64,000 nt of DNA from assembly GCA_017466445.1 (NCBI GenBank), contig JAFTUC010000033.1:1-64000 (forward strand), given 5' to 3'. Positions 51,057 through 59,754 of this stretch are shown piece after piece. Made by a program: the position numbers and the translations under genes. The notes below the pieces were generated by a model. The model ran no database searches. It was not told where the DNA came from and worked only from the letters and a program-made list of their open reading frames with translations. This DNA is from Clostridia bacterium. GTDB taxonomy: Bacteria; Bacillota; Clostridia; Oscillospirales; CAG-272. Numbering within the stretch: position 1 is the stretch's first letter; every line of letters starts with the position of its first letter.

Positions 51057-52337
51057 ATGAATCTTACAGCATTACTAAAGGATCTTGAAAACTGCCCGTG
51101 CGGAAGAAAACACTCTTTTGACGTAAAGAGAGTCGAGATCGCAAGTGGCGTCACCTCAAAGGCGGGAGAGATACTCGAAAGCGAGAGCTTTGGAAAAAGA
51201 CTGCTTATGGTAGCGGATGCTAATACGTACAGTGCATCAAACGGACTTGAAGCCTCCCTTGAAAAAAGCGGTTTTTCGGTTAAAAAGCTTATCTACCCCG
51301 ATCTAAGGGTAGCTTCCGAGGAAGGAATCGCGGAGGTCCTTGCCCTTTCAAACGATATAGACGCTATAATTTCCGTAGGCACAGGATCGCTCAACGATAT
51401 CTGCCGCGTCGCGTCATTCAGAGCAAAAAAGAAATTCTGTATATTTGCGACCGCTCCTTCAATGGACGGATTCGCGTCGAATTCCGCCCCCATAATCTCG
51501 GGTAAATTCAAGGAGTCGCTTTTCGTTGCGCCGCCGTCCGTTATAATTGCGGACACAAGGATCCTTGCAAACGCTCCTATCGAGCTCAAGGCATCGGGAT
51601 TTGGCGATATGATAGCCAAGATAAACGCCGATTTCGAATGGCGTCTCTCGAATATTCTTACGGGCGAGCATTATTGCGAAAGGATATCCTCCCTTTCGGT
51701 AGGAGCGGCAAAAAAGGTCATCTCTCTTGCTGATAAGGTATGCGAAAAGAGCGAGGAGACCGCGGGGGCTATTATGGAGGCGCTCGTTATCTCAGGGCTT
51801 GCCATGGCGCTTGAAAACACCTCACGTCCCGCATCGGGTGCCGAGCATATACTCTCGCACTACTGGGAATGCTATAAGCTTGCACGAGACATTCCGCAGG
51901 AGTTCCACGGAAAAAAGGTTGGAGTTGCAACTCTTTTAATGACCGAAATATTCCGAAACGCCGTTGACAGATACGAAAGCGTTACCGAATGTCCCGAAAA
52001 TCCCGATTGGGATGACATATATTCCAAATTCCCCAAGGAGACCGCAAAGGACATCGAGAGGCTCAACTTTCCATCGGTTACCGATAAAATAGTACCCGGC
52101 TCCATCGAAAAAAATTGGCAGAAGATCCGCGAGCTTGCATATGAGATCCTTCCCACAAAGCAGGAGCTTATAAGAACTATGAGGGCAGCGGGAGCTCCCA
52201 CCGAGATCGAGGATATCGGTATTTCAAGAGATCTTCTTTACGAGGGTCTGAAATATCACCCGTACATGAGACACAGGATCACCTTTACACGAATCCTCCC
52301 ACTTATAGGCATCGACATCTGCGACCTTTTAGACTGA
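51057..52337 (+). CDS. sn-Glycerol-1-phosphate dehydrogenase (AraM/EgsA type)
   Basis: 426 residues of the iron-containing alcohol dehydrogenase superfamily. It has the NAD-binding IISVGTGSLNDICRVAS (about 100-116), APSMDGFASNSAPI (about 136-150), the metal site Asp in GFGDMIAKINADFEW (about 182-196), and the two His sites in ASGAEHILSHYWE (about 260) and FHGKKVGVATLL (about 283). AraM reduces dihydroxyacetone phosphate to sn-glycerol-1-phosphate, the archaeal-type lipid precursor, and in Bacillus feeds heptaprenylglyceryl phosphate. It may use Ni or Zn. It heads a three-gene run with HAD and PRTase genes. Confidence 0.88.
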   Translation: MNLTALLKDLENCPCGRKHSFDVKRVEIASGVTSKAGEILESESFGKRLLMVADANTYSASNGLEASLEKSGFSVKKLIYPDLRVASEEGIAEVLALSNDIDAIISVGTGSLNDICRVASFRAKKKFCIFATAPSMDGFASNSAPIISGKFKESLFVAPPSVIIADTRILANAPIELKASGFGDMIAKINADFEWRLSNILTGEHYCERISSLSVGAAKKVISLADKVCEKSEETAGAIMEALVISGLAMALENTSRPASGAEHILSHYWECYKLARDIPQEFHGKKVGVATLLMTEIFRNAVDRYESVTECPENPDWDDIYSKFPKETAKDIERLNFPSVTDKIVPGSIEKNWQKIRELAYEILPTKQELIRTMRAAGAPTEIEDIGISRDLLYEGLKYHPYMRHRITFTRILPLIGIDICDLLD

Positions 52338-52356
52338 CACAAAGGAAATAAAAACT

Positions 52357-53046
52357 ATGAAAAAGCTTAAATGCGTAATATTTGATTTCAACGGAACACT
52401 CCTTTTTGATTCCAAATTTCATATCGAATCATTCAATCGCTATCTGGAAAAAGCAGGAAAGCCTACGCTCAGCAAGGAAGAGCTCATACGCTCTGTTTTC
52501 GGCAGACCTAATTCGGAGCTCTACAAAAAATATTTTAATCCGAACGCAAATGACGATGAGATAGAGCTCTTTGCAAAAGAAAAGGAGCAGAAATACGTTG
52601 ACAATTACATAAATCATCCGGAAACAATCTGCTTTCCCGCGGGAGTCGCTGAAATGCTCGATTTTCTAAAGAAAAGCGGTATTCCCTATGCGATCGCCAC
52701 CGGATCCGATAAGATCAACGTAGATTTTTATCTCGAGCATCTTAAGATCGACCGTTGGTTCTCGTATGACAACATATTTTACAACGACGGCTCGTTCAGA
52801 GGCAAGCCCGCGCCCGATATTTATCAGCTCACCGCAAAAAAGCTCGGATTTGACCCCTCTGAGTGTCTTATATTTGAGGATGCAAAAAGCGGAATCCTAT
52901 CCGCAAATGCGGCAAACGCAGGCGCGGTAATATCGATCCACGAGCCCTCCATCCCATCCGGAGTCGATGACGACGTAAAGGTGTCACTTGAAATAAGCGA
53001 TTTTCTTGATTTTAAGAGCATTTTCAAGAAATTCGGACTGATTTAA
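52357..53046 (+). CDS. HAD-superfamily hydrolase, beta-phosphoglucomutase-like
   Basis: 229 residues. Motif I reads FDFNGTLLF (Asp10 as nucleophile; the usual second Asp is Asn12), motif II is AIATGSDK (about 110), motif III Lys in GKPAPDIYQLTAKKLG (about 150) and motif IV FEDAKSGILSANAAN (about 171-185). A helical cap lies between motifs I and II. It removes phosphate from a small sugar phosphate or acts as a mutase. The Asn in motif I argues for caution on activity. It lies 20 bases after the glycerol-1-phosphate dehydrogenase. Confidence 0.87.
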   Translation: MKKLKCVIFDFNGTLLFDSKFHIESFNRYLEKAGKPTLSKEELIRSVFGRPNSELYKKYFNPNANDDEIELFAKEKEQKYVDNYINHPETICFPAGVAEMLDFLKKSGIPYAIATGSDKINVDFYLEHLKIDRWFSYDNIFYNDGSFRGKPAPDIYQLTAKKLGFDPSECLIFEDAKSGILSANAANAGAVISIHEPSIPSGVDDDVKVSLEISDFLDFKSIFKKFGLI

Positions 53047-53071
53047 ATAAAATTTATAAAGGAGCTACGTT

Positions 53072-53629
53072 ATGAAGGAATACTATCCCATTACGATCGC
53101 AGGAGTAAAAAGAGAATTGAAGCTTTGTCCTCTTACCGACAAGCTCTACATAGGAGCATTCGTTATAATCGGGGATCCCGAGCTCACGCACAGTGCCGCA
53201 AAAGCGCTTGTTGAAAAGGCACCCGAATACGATTACATCCTATCAGCCGAGGCAAAAGGAATACCGCTCGCTCACGAAATGGCCTCTATTCACGGCGACA
53301 AGAAATACATGGTCGCAAGAAAGGGCGTCAAGCTTTACATGAGCGACATACTCGACGTTACGGTAAAATCTATAACCACCAGCAAGGAGCAGCACCTCTA
53401 TATCGACGGAGCCGATGCCGCTCTTATGAAAGGAAAGCGTATTCTCATCGTTGACGACGTTATATCGACCGGAGAATCCCTCAGATCGCTTGAAGAGCTC
53501 GTAAAGGCTACCGGAGGCACTATCGTCGGAAGAATGGCGATTCTCGCAGAGGGTGAAGCCGCAGACAGAGACGATATAATATATCTTGAAAAGCTTCCCT
53601 TATTTGATTCGGAAGGAAACGCTATTTAA
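53072..53629 (+). CDS. Adenine phosphoribosyltransferase-like purine PRTase
   Basis: 185 residues. Type I phosphoribosyltransferase fold with the PRPP loop ILIVDDVISTGESLRSLEELV (about 126-146) and DYILSAEAKGIPLAHEMA (about 50-67), as in APRT and XPRT. Sequence layout fits adenine PRTase best, but other purine bases are possible. It is the third gene of this run, 26 bases after the HAD gene. A terminator follows 10 bases later. Confidence 0.85.
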   Translation: MKEYYPITIAGVKRELKLCPLTDKLYIGAFVIIGDPELTHSAAKALVEKAPEYDYILSAEAKGIPLAHEMASIHGDKKYMVARKGVKLYMSDILDVTVKSITTSKEQHLYIDGADAALMKGKRILIVDDVISTGESLRSLEELVKATGGTIVGRMAILAEGEAADRDDIIYLEKLPLFDSEGNAI

Positions 53630-53639
53630 ATAAAAAAAT

Positions 53640-53670
53640 GATCCGTACTTAAGGTACGGATCGTTTTTTA
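53640..53670 (+). terminator. Terminator after the PRTase gene
   Basis: GATCCGTAC (53640-53648) and GTACGGATC (53654-53662), then a seven-T run. Confidence 0.9.
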
Positions 53671-53731
53671 TCGTCACACGACCTTCCTTGTGGTTATTTT
53701 GCCCAATTGAGGGGCCTTCTTTTCGTCATTG

Positions 53732-53766
53732 TTGACATTGACATTGACCCTGCAATGTGGTAAAAT
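53732..53766 (+). promoter_or_regulatory. Promoter with tandem -35 hexamers, GH2 cluster
   Basis: TTGACA, TTGACA and TTGACC stand head to tail (53732-53749). The second is 17 bases from TAAAAT (53761-53766), giving an ideal promoter; the other two are out of register. A second possible -10, TATAAT, is at 53770-53775. Confidence 0.65.
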
Positions 53767-53810
53767 TATTATAATTGCTTATTTAAGCGTTTTATGGAGG
53801 TGTATTAATT

Positions 53811-55583
53811 ATGAACACAGAAAAGATCATTCCCCGCTCGGAATATCCCCGTCCCGACAGAGTAAGAAAGGATTGGCTCTGCCTCAACGGTAGATGGGAT
53901 TTCGCCTTCGACGAGGAAGGCAAGGGTATTTCCGAGGGATGGATGAACAAAGCGTCTCTCGATACCCAAATCAACGTTCCTTTCGTATATCAGTGCGAGC
54001 TTTCGGGCATAAACGACGACCGTCACAGCGACTATATATGGTATCACCGCACCTTTACAATTCCCGATTCCTTTGAAGGAAAGAGCGTATTCCTTCATTT
54101 CGGCGCAGTAGATTACAAAGCCAAGGTGTGGATCAACGGAAGATACATAGGTGAGCATGAGGGAGGATATTCCCCGTTCTCATTTGACATTACCTATAAC
54201 GTTGCCGACAGAGGCGCGGTATACGATCTTACCGTCTGCTGCGAGGACAAGCTCAGTACAGAGCGTCCGCGCGGAAAGCAGAGCTACCGTCCCGAGCCCT
54301 TCGAGTGCTGGTACACGCCCTCGAGCGGAATCTGGCAGAGCGTATGGCTTGAGGCTACCGGTATGAAATATATCGATGAGGTACGCATCACACCCGACGT
54401 TGACAATTACTGCTTCAAGGTAGAGGCAAAGCTCAGCGAGGTACCGAAAAACGGTCATCTCAAGATCGACGTATCCTTCCGCGGAAAATTCGTTACCGCT
54501 CTCGATATTGCTGTAAATACAGCCCGCGTCGATACCGTTATTTGCTTCCCTCACAACAACCTCACACGCGAGGGCTTTATCTACTGGGGTCCCGGTGCGG
54601 GAAATCTCTATGACGTAGACCTTACTCTTTCCGAGAACGGTCTCGACATCGACAGTCTCTCTACCTATTTCGGCATGAGAAAGATCCGATGCGAGGGCGG
54701 ACGAATTTATATCAACAACGTTCTCCTCTACCAGAGACTCATACTTGATCAGGGATATTGGCCCGACGGACTTCTTACCGCTCCGAGCGACGAGGCGCTC
54801 AAGAAGGATATTGAGCTTACTCTTAAGTTCGGATATAATGGTGCAAGAAAGCATCAGAAGTTTGAGGATCCCCGTTATCTTTACTGGGCGGACAGAATGG
54901 GACTTCTCGTCTGGGAGGAGCTTCCCAGCGCATATCAGTTCAACGATACGATGATGAGCAACTGTTTCAGAGACATGCAGGACGCTATAAAGCGTGATTA
55001 CAATCATCCCTGCATAATCACATGGGTCCCAATGAACGAGTCGTGGGGTATCTATCACGTCAAAACAAGTCGTAAGGAGCAGGATTTCACCGACGCGCTC
55101 TATTTTATGATCCACGCTCTTGACAATACGAGAATCGTTTCCACGAACGACGGTTGGGAGCAGTCCGAGACCGACATAGTTACTGTTCACGATTACGCCT
55201 CCTTTACAAAGGATCTCAGATGCGAGTACGAGTCGAGTGACGGCATCCTCAGCGGAGCGCCCAACGGACACAGAACCATCGTTTGCGATGATTACGATCT
55301 TTCGGGTAAGCCGATACTTATGACAGAATACGGCGGAATCGCTCTTGCAAAGGACAAACACGGCTCCAACTGGGGATACGGAGGTGCGGAATCGGACGAG
55401 GAGAAATTCTTCGAGCGCTTTGAGGATATTACTATTGGCTTCAAGAACTGCGATTACTTCTGCGGATACTGCTATACTCAGCTTACCGACGTCTTCCAGG
55501 AGGTCAACGGACTTCTCGATATGGACAGAAATCCCAAGGTGGATATTGAACGAGTAAGAAGCATAAATTTAAGAAAGAAATAA
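53811..55583 (+). CDS. GH2-family glycoside hydrolase
   Basis: 590 residues with the GH2 order: sugar-binding jelly-roll (about 10-170, with RPDRVRKDWLCLNGRWDFAFD and WYHRTFTIP), immunoglobulin-like beta-sandwich (about 180-280), and TIM barrel with acid/base Glu in WVPMNESWG (about 408) and nucleophile Glu in LMTEYGGIAL (about 506). At about 600 residues it is closer to beta-glucuronidases and small beta-galactosidases than to LacZ. No signal; cytosolic. It heads a cluster of carbohydrate genes on the plus strand. The exact sugar is unknown. Confidence 0.9.
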   Translation: MNTEKIIPRSEYPRPDRVRKDWLCLNGRWDFAFDEEGKGISEGWMNKASLDTQINVPFVYQCELSGINDDRHSDYIWYHRTFTIPDSFEGKSVFLHFGAVDYKAKVWINGRYIGEHEGGYSPFSFDITYNVADRGAVYDLTVCCEDKLSTERPRGKQSYRPEPFECWYTPSSGIWQSVWLEATGMKYIDEVRITPDVDNYCFKVEAKLSEVPKNGHLKIDVSFRGKFVTALDIAVNTARVDTVICFPHNNLTREGFIYWGPGAGNLYDVDLTLSENGLDIDSLSTYFGMRKIRCEGGRIYINNVLLYQRLILDQGYWPDGLLTAPSDEALKKDIELTLKFGYNGARKHQKFEDPRYLYWADRMGLLVWEELPSAYQFNDTMMSNCFRDMQDAIKRDYNHPCIITWVPMNESWGIYHVKTSRKEQDFTDALYFMIHALDNTRIVSTNDGWEQSETDIVTVHDYASFTKDLRCEYESSDGILSGAPNGHRTIVCDDYDLSGKPILMTEYGGIALAKDKHGSNWGYGGAESDEEKFFERFEDITIGFKNCDYFCGYCYTQLTDVFQEVNGLLDMDRNPKVDIERVRSINLRKK

Positions 55584-55618
55584 AGTACCTCTTTTATACC
55601 GAAAAGGATAAAAAAATA

Positions 55619-56338
55619 ATGGATACTGTAAAATTCGATTCCAAAAACGTAAAAATGGTAGCGCACAGAGGCTGCAGCGGTCTTGAGGCGGAAAACACCT
55701 GCAGCGCCTTCGTTGCAGCGGGAAACAGATCTTACTACGGCATTGAAAGTGACGTTTACGTCACCTCAGACGGAAAATACATAATTTCTCATGACAACAA
55801 CACCAAACGTATGACCGGCAAGGATTATGTCGTAGAAAAGACCGATTTCGAAACGCTTCGTTCCCTTCCCGTCCTTGACAGAGACGGATGCTTCTCCAGA
55901 GGCGACCTCAAGCTGGCATCGCTTGAGGAATACATCCTGATATGCAAGAAATACGAAAAGGTCTGCGTGCTTGAACTCAAGAGCACATTTACAAAGGATC
56001 AGCTCAAAGAAATAAAAGACATCTTCGACAGATACGCCTATTCGGAAAAGGTGATATTTATATCATTCGGTCTTCAGAATCTCGTTCTGCTAAAGGAAAT
56101 TGACCCTTGTGTCAAGGCTCAATACCTGACCGCAGAGTTTACACCCGAGCTTATCGGAACGCTTACAAAGCACGGTCTTGATATAGACATACATCACAGT
56201 GCGCTGAATAGCGAAACGGTAGCAGCCTTCAAGGACGCGGGGATCAGGATCAACACATGGACCTGTGATGATCCGAGGCTTGGGGAGCAGCTCGCAGATC
56301 TTGGCGTAGACTACATTACAAGCAACATTCTCGAGTAA
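55619..56338 (+). CDS. Glycerophosphodiester phosphodiesterase
   Basis: 239 residues. GDPD core: MVAHRGCSGLEAENTCSAF (His and Arg, about 13-31), GIESDVYVTSDGKYIISHDNN with Glu, Asp and His (about 41-61), and CVLELKSTF (about 120). The enzyme splits glycerophosphodiesters into glycerol-3-phosphate and an alcohol. There is no signal, so it is cytosolic. It starts 35 bases after the GH2 gene and is likely co-transcribed. It may use glycerophospho-sugars or lipid-derived diesters. Confidence 0.92.
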   Translation: MDTVKFDSKNVKMVAHRGCSGLEAENTCSAFVAAGNRSYYGIESDVYVTSDGKYIISHDNNTKRMTGKDYVVEKTDFETLRSLPVLDRDGCFSRGDLKLASLEEYILICKKYEKVCVLELKSTFTKDQLKEIKDIFDRYAYSEKVIFISFGLQNLVLLKEIDPCVKAQYLTAEFTPELIGTLTKHGLDIDIHHSALNSETVAAFKDAGIRINTWTCDDPRLGEQLADLGVDYITSNILE

Positions 56339-56364
56339 ATAAAAAATCAAGAAGGTGACGCTTT

Positions 56365-57348
56365 ATGTCAAAAAAAGTTAAGGTCGTTATGATAAGCGGA
56401 TGGCACGTCCACGCTATGGGATATGCAAATTATCTCGCCGCAAGTCCAAGCTGCGAAATTGTCGGAGTCTGGGACGAAATACCGGTTCGCGGTACCGAAT
56501 GGGCCTCCGACCTGAAATGCAAATATTATGACAGCTATGACGAGGTTCTTTCCGACCCAAACGTAGATGCCGTTGCTATCTGTGCGCCGACCTCCATGCA
56601 CACAGAGCTTATGCTCAAGGCGGCAAACGCAAGCAAGCACATCTTTACTGAAAAGGTGCTTACCCTTTCCGTAAAGGATGCTCTTGCGGTGAAAAAGGCA
56701 ATAAATAAAAACAAGGTACATTTTACGATATCGTTTCCCCACGAGACCGACAAAGCGGTACTGTTCGCCAAGGATCTCGTAGACCGTGAAGCTCTCGGAC
56801 AAATAACCTATATGCGTGTCAGAAACGTACATTCGGGCAGCATAAACGATTGGTTGCCCGCGCACTTCTACAACCGCTCGCAGTGTGGCGGCGGGGCTAT
56901 GATCGACCTCGGAGCGCATCCAATGTATCTTATATGCTGGTTTCTCGGTGCTCCCAAATTCGTTTCCTCGACCTTTACAAGCGTAACGGCCAGACCGGTA
57001 GAGGATAATGCGGTATCTGTGCTTCAGTATGAAAACGGGGCTATCGCCGTATCGGAAACAGGCTTCGTTTCGGTAGCGGATCCTTATTCTATAGAGTTTT
57101 CCGGAACAAAGGGATATCTCAGAATAAGCGGCGGATCGCTCGCTTACTCCTGTCCCGAAACCGAAAACAAGACAGTGACCCTTAGTGAATTCCAAACTTA
57201 TGCTCCCCTTCCGCTCGATTATTGGATCGACAGCATCGTAAACGGCACTCAAAATCAAAAATACACGATAGATGAGGCTGTGGAGCTTACTAAAATAATG
57301 GAAGCCGCATACAGATCCTCGGAGAGCGGTAAAAAGATCAAAATATAA
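56365..57348 (+). CDS. Gfo/Idh/MocA-family sugar dehydrogenase
   Basis: 327 residues. The Rossmann N-terminus (VVMISGWHVHAMGYANYLA, CEIVGVWDE, AVAICAPTSMHTELMLKAANASKHIFTEK with the E-K of the family, about 92) is followed by the C-terminal sheet with CGGGAMIDLGAHPMYLICW (about 174-192), whose Asp and His fit the catalytic site. It oxidises or isomerises a sugar or sugar acid with NAD(P). The nucleotide loop is SGWHVH rather than GxGxxG. Third gene after GH2, 26 bases from GDPD. Confidence 0.88.
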   Translation: MSKKVKVVMISGWHVHAMGYANYLAASPSCEIVGVWDEIPVRGTEWASDLKCKYYDSYDEVLSDPNVDAVAICAPTSMHTELMLKAANASKHIFTEKVLTLSVKDALAVKKAINKNKVHFTISFPHETDKAVLFAKDLVDREALGQITYMRVRNVHSGSINDWLPAHFYNRSQCGGGAMIDLGAHPMYLICWFLGAPKFVSSTFTSVTARPVEDNAVSVLQYENGAIAVSETGFVSVADPYSIEFSGTKGYLRISGGSLAYSCPETENKTVTLSEFQTYAPLPLDYWIDSIVNGTQNQKYTIDEAVELTKIMEAAYRSSESGKKIKI

Positions 57349-57351
57349 GAG

Positions 57352-57390
57352 TATCCCTTAATGCGGCTGCCGTATTAAGGGATATTTTTC
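57352..57390 (+). terminator. Terminator after the Gfo/Idh gene
   Basis: TATCCCTTAAT (57352-57362) and ATTAAGGGATA (57374-57384) with inner CGG/CCG pairing, then T residues. Confidence 0.88.
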
Positions 57391-57448
57391 GCTTGCCTGT
57401 ATAAGGACATATTTTACAAATCATGTCATCATATATATTTTTTTCCTA

Positions 57449-57476
57449 TTGACATTTTTCTTTTATTTGATATACT
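57449..57476 (+). promoter_or_regulatory. Promoter of the propeller protein/amidohydrolase pair
   Basis: TTGACA (57449-57454), 16-base spacer, TATACT (57471-57476). Confidence 0.7.
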
Positions 57477-57503
57477 AAAGAAAAATGTTAAGGAGTGTAC
57501 ATT

Positions 57504-58937
57504 ATGACACAGCACATTACCGGACTATTTCCCTTTTGGGATGACAGCTTAATCGACCGCCGTTTTACCGATGCTGATCTTTCTGTCAACAGACTTGAAA
57601 AGAAAGAGCTTGTGCTCACATTTGACAGTCCTTGGGAGGGAAACTGCACCGATTTCTTCACCGTTATCAAGGACGGTGACCTCTACCGTATGTACTACGA
57701 AGCGTGGTCATATCTTGATTCCCCGCTCTGCATAAAGGTCTGCTATGCAGAAAGCACCGACGGTATCCACTGGGATAAGCCTTCGCTCGGTATCTGCGAA
57801 TTTAACGGAAGCACCGATAACAACATAATCATAAGCGGTATTCCCGACAATTTCACAGTTATGCTCGACACAAATCCGAGTTGTCCGCAAAGCATGCGTT
57901 TCAAAGCTCTTATGTCTTATGTTGAAGGTGGAGAAAACACCTTACGGTGTCTCGTTTCCGCTGACGGAATACATTTTGAATATCATTCGACCATATCCAA
58001 AAATTTTGCATATGACACGCAAAATACCCTTCATTACGATCACCGGCAGAACAAATATTTCTGTTTTATCCGAGAATTTCACGATGTTGAAAGCTCAAAT
58101 GACCCGAGATTCAACGAAACCGCGATACGCGGTATCCGTGTGTTTGAATCATCCGATTTTATAAACTGGACCGAGCCCGTACCGCTGAAATTTATGGGTT
58201 GCGAGGATTATCCGCTCTATACGAACGTAGTTTCCAAATATCCTTACGACGACAGATATTACATAGGATTCCCTTCGAGATACGTTGAGCGCACGTCCTG
58301 GACCAAAAATTATGACCGTCTCTGCGGAAAAGAGATGCGTCTTGAGCGTTCTAAGCTACACCCAAGATACGGTCTTGTTGTTACCGACTGTATTTTTATG
58401 TGCTCAACCAACTGCTACGATTGGTACCGTTTCGACGAGGCGATAATAACGCCCGGTCCCGAAAAGGACACAAATTGGGTATACGGAGACTGCTATCCGT
58501 CGTGCGGCGGCGTATATTCTCTTCCTAGCGCAAACGGAGAGCCCGACGATCTCTCGATCTACGTTTTTGAAAACCACTGGATGAACGTACCTACAACACT
58601 TTACAGATATTCCTGCAGAAAAGACGGCTTTGCGTCAGTAAAAGCACCATATAAAAAGAAAACGCTCAGAACAAAGCCGTTTTCCTTTGAAGGCGACGAG
58701 CTCTGTATTAATTTCCGAAGCTCGGCTCGCGGAGGTATCACCGTTCGCATTCTGAACGAGATCGGAAATCCCATTTCCGGCTTTACGAGCTGCGAAATTT
58801 TCGGAGATTCGACGGATCGTATCATAGATTTTGACAAAGATATTTCCGAGCTTGCGGGAAAAACGGTAATATTTGAGTTTTCTATGAGCGATGCTGAAAT
58901 ATATTCTATAAATTTCAAGAACAAGGAGAGTAAATAA
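57504..58937 (+). CDS. Beta-propeller glycoside-hydrolase-like protein
   Basis: About 477 residues from the ATG at 57504 (AAGGAG 8 bases upstream). The pattern of blades, such as DFFTVIKDGDLYRMYYEAWSY, VCYAESTDGIHWDKPSLGI and RGIRVFESSDFINWTEP, is that of five-bladed propeller enzymes (GH43/GH32/GH130 relatives) and of the beta-fructosidase-like group. The last 100 residues form a separate beta domain. No signal. I cannot assign a family number or substrate. It is followed one base after its stop by an amidohydrolase. Confidence 0.72.
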   Translation: MTQHITGLFPFWDDSLIDRRFTDADLSVNRLEKKELVLTFDSPWEGNCTDFFTVIKDGDLYRMYYEAWSYLDSPLCIKVCYAESTDGIHWDKPSLGICEFNGSTDNNIIISGIPDNFTVMLDTNPSCPQSMRFKALMSYVEGGENTLRCLVSADGIHFEYHSTISKNFAYDTQNTLHYDHRQNKYFCFIREFHDVESSNDPRFNETAIRGIRVFESSDFINWTEPVPLKFMGCEDYPLYTNVVSKYPYDDRYYIGFPSRYVERTSWTKNYDRLCGKEMRLERSKLHPRYGLVVTDCIFMCSTNCYDWYRFDEAIITPGPEKDTNWVYGDCYPSCGGVYSLPSANGEPDDLSIYVFENHWMNVPTTLYRYSCRKDGFASVKAPYKKKTLRTKPFSFEGDELCINFRSSARGGITVRILNEIGNPISGFTSCEIFGDSTDRIIDFDKDISELAGKTVIFEFSMSDAEIYSINFKNKESK

Positions 58938-58938
58938 T

Positions 58939-59709
58939 ATGCAGTTTCCTATATTTGATCGCTCTGCTATCGATATCCACTCGCATTTTAACCACGGTGT
59001 TCCGGGTGATCACATAAATCCGAGATTTGTCGGAACAAGCAAGAATACACTTGATTTTTTGAAAACAGAGTACGACAGATTTGAAATAAAAGAAGCTGCC
59101 TTTTCATCCTATGCGGCTGTTCTTTCCTCGGATTATATTAAAGAAGAAAACGTATATCTCAACGATCTGACAAAAGAAAACGACTGGCTCTATCAGTGGG
59201 CGGTGCTTCATCCGAGACAGGATGACACCTTTGATCAGGTCGAAGAAATGCTTGACGATCCCAAAGTACTTGGCATAAAGATACATCCGTATTTTCACGA
59301 ATATGGCATAGTAGAATACGCGGACAAGATATTCTCCTTCGCAAACGAGCGAAACGCAGTAGTTCTCATGCACCCCGACGCAATGGAGGAAATGGCGAGA
59401 TTTGCCGACAAATATCCGAATATGAAGCTTATAATAGCGCATCTTTCGGAGGAGGCTCACATAAACGCCATAAGAGACGCAAAGCACGGAAATATTTACA
59501 CCGACACTTCGGGCTCGCTCAGCGCCTGCAACAACGTAATAGAATACGGATGCGAGCAGGTAGGTTCGGAAAAGATACTTTTCGGCACTGACACCTACTC
59601 ACTCACCTTCCAATATTCAAGGATCGCCCTTGCAAGGATATCGCATTCCGAAATGGAAAATATCCTCTACAAAAACGCGATAAAAATGTTCCCCCGCGCA
59701 TTCAAATAA
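58939..59709 (+). CDS. Amidohydrolase-family protein
   Basis: 256 residues. The metal HxH is in AIDIHSHFNHG (about 11-20), GIKIHPYFHEYG (about 113), the His in VLMHPDAMEE (about 137), IIAHLSEEAH (about 160) and the final Asp in ILFGTDTYS (about 215). It belongs to the same broad family as the gene at 6.5 kb but is not closely similar. It lies one base after the propeller gene and is surely co-transcribed. A role in lactone or sugar-acid hydrolysis is a guess from context. Confidence 0.82.
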   Translation: MQFPIFDRSAIDIHSHFNHGVPGDHINPRFVGTSKNTLDFLKTEYDRFEIKEAAFSSYAAVLSSDYIKEENVYLNDLTKENDWLYQWAVLHPRQDDTFDQVEEMLDDPKVLGIKIHPYFHEYGIVEYADKIFSFANERNAVVLMHPDAMEEMARFADKYPNMKLIIAHLSEEAHINAIRDAKHGNIYTDTSGSLSACNNVIEYGCEQVGSEKILFGTDTYSLTFQYSRIALARISHSEMENILYKNAIKMFPRAFK

Positions 59710-59714
59710 AAAAC

Positions 59715-59751
59715 ATCGACGGAAGACAAGCTTCCGTCGATTATTTTTATT
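59715..59751. terminator. Bidirectional terminator
   Basis: ATCGACGGAAG (59715-59725) and CTTCCGTCGAT (59731-59741) followed by TATTTTTATT. It lies between the amidohydrolase and the convergent argH. Confidence 0.88.
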
Positions 59752-59754
59752 AAG

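Noticed and set aside
54180..55361. 393-codon open frame on the minus strand opposite the GH2 gene
   Set aside because: It is the antisense shadow of a clear GH2 enzyme with both catalytic Glu motifs; it has no ribosome site and no recognisable protein features.
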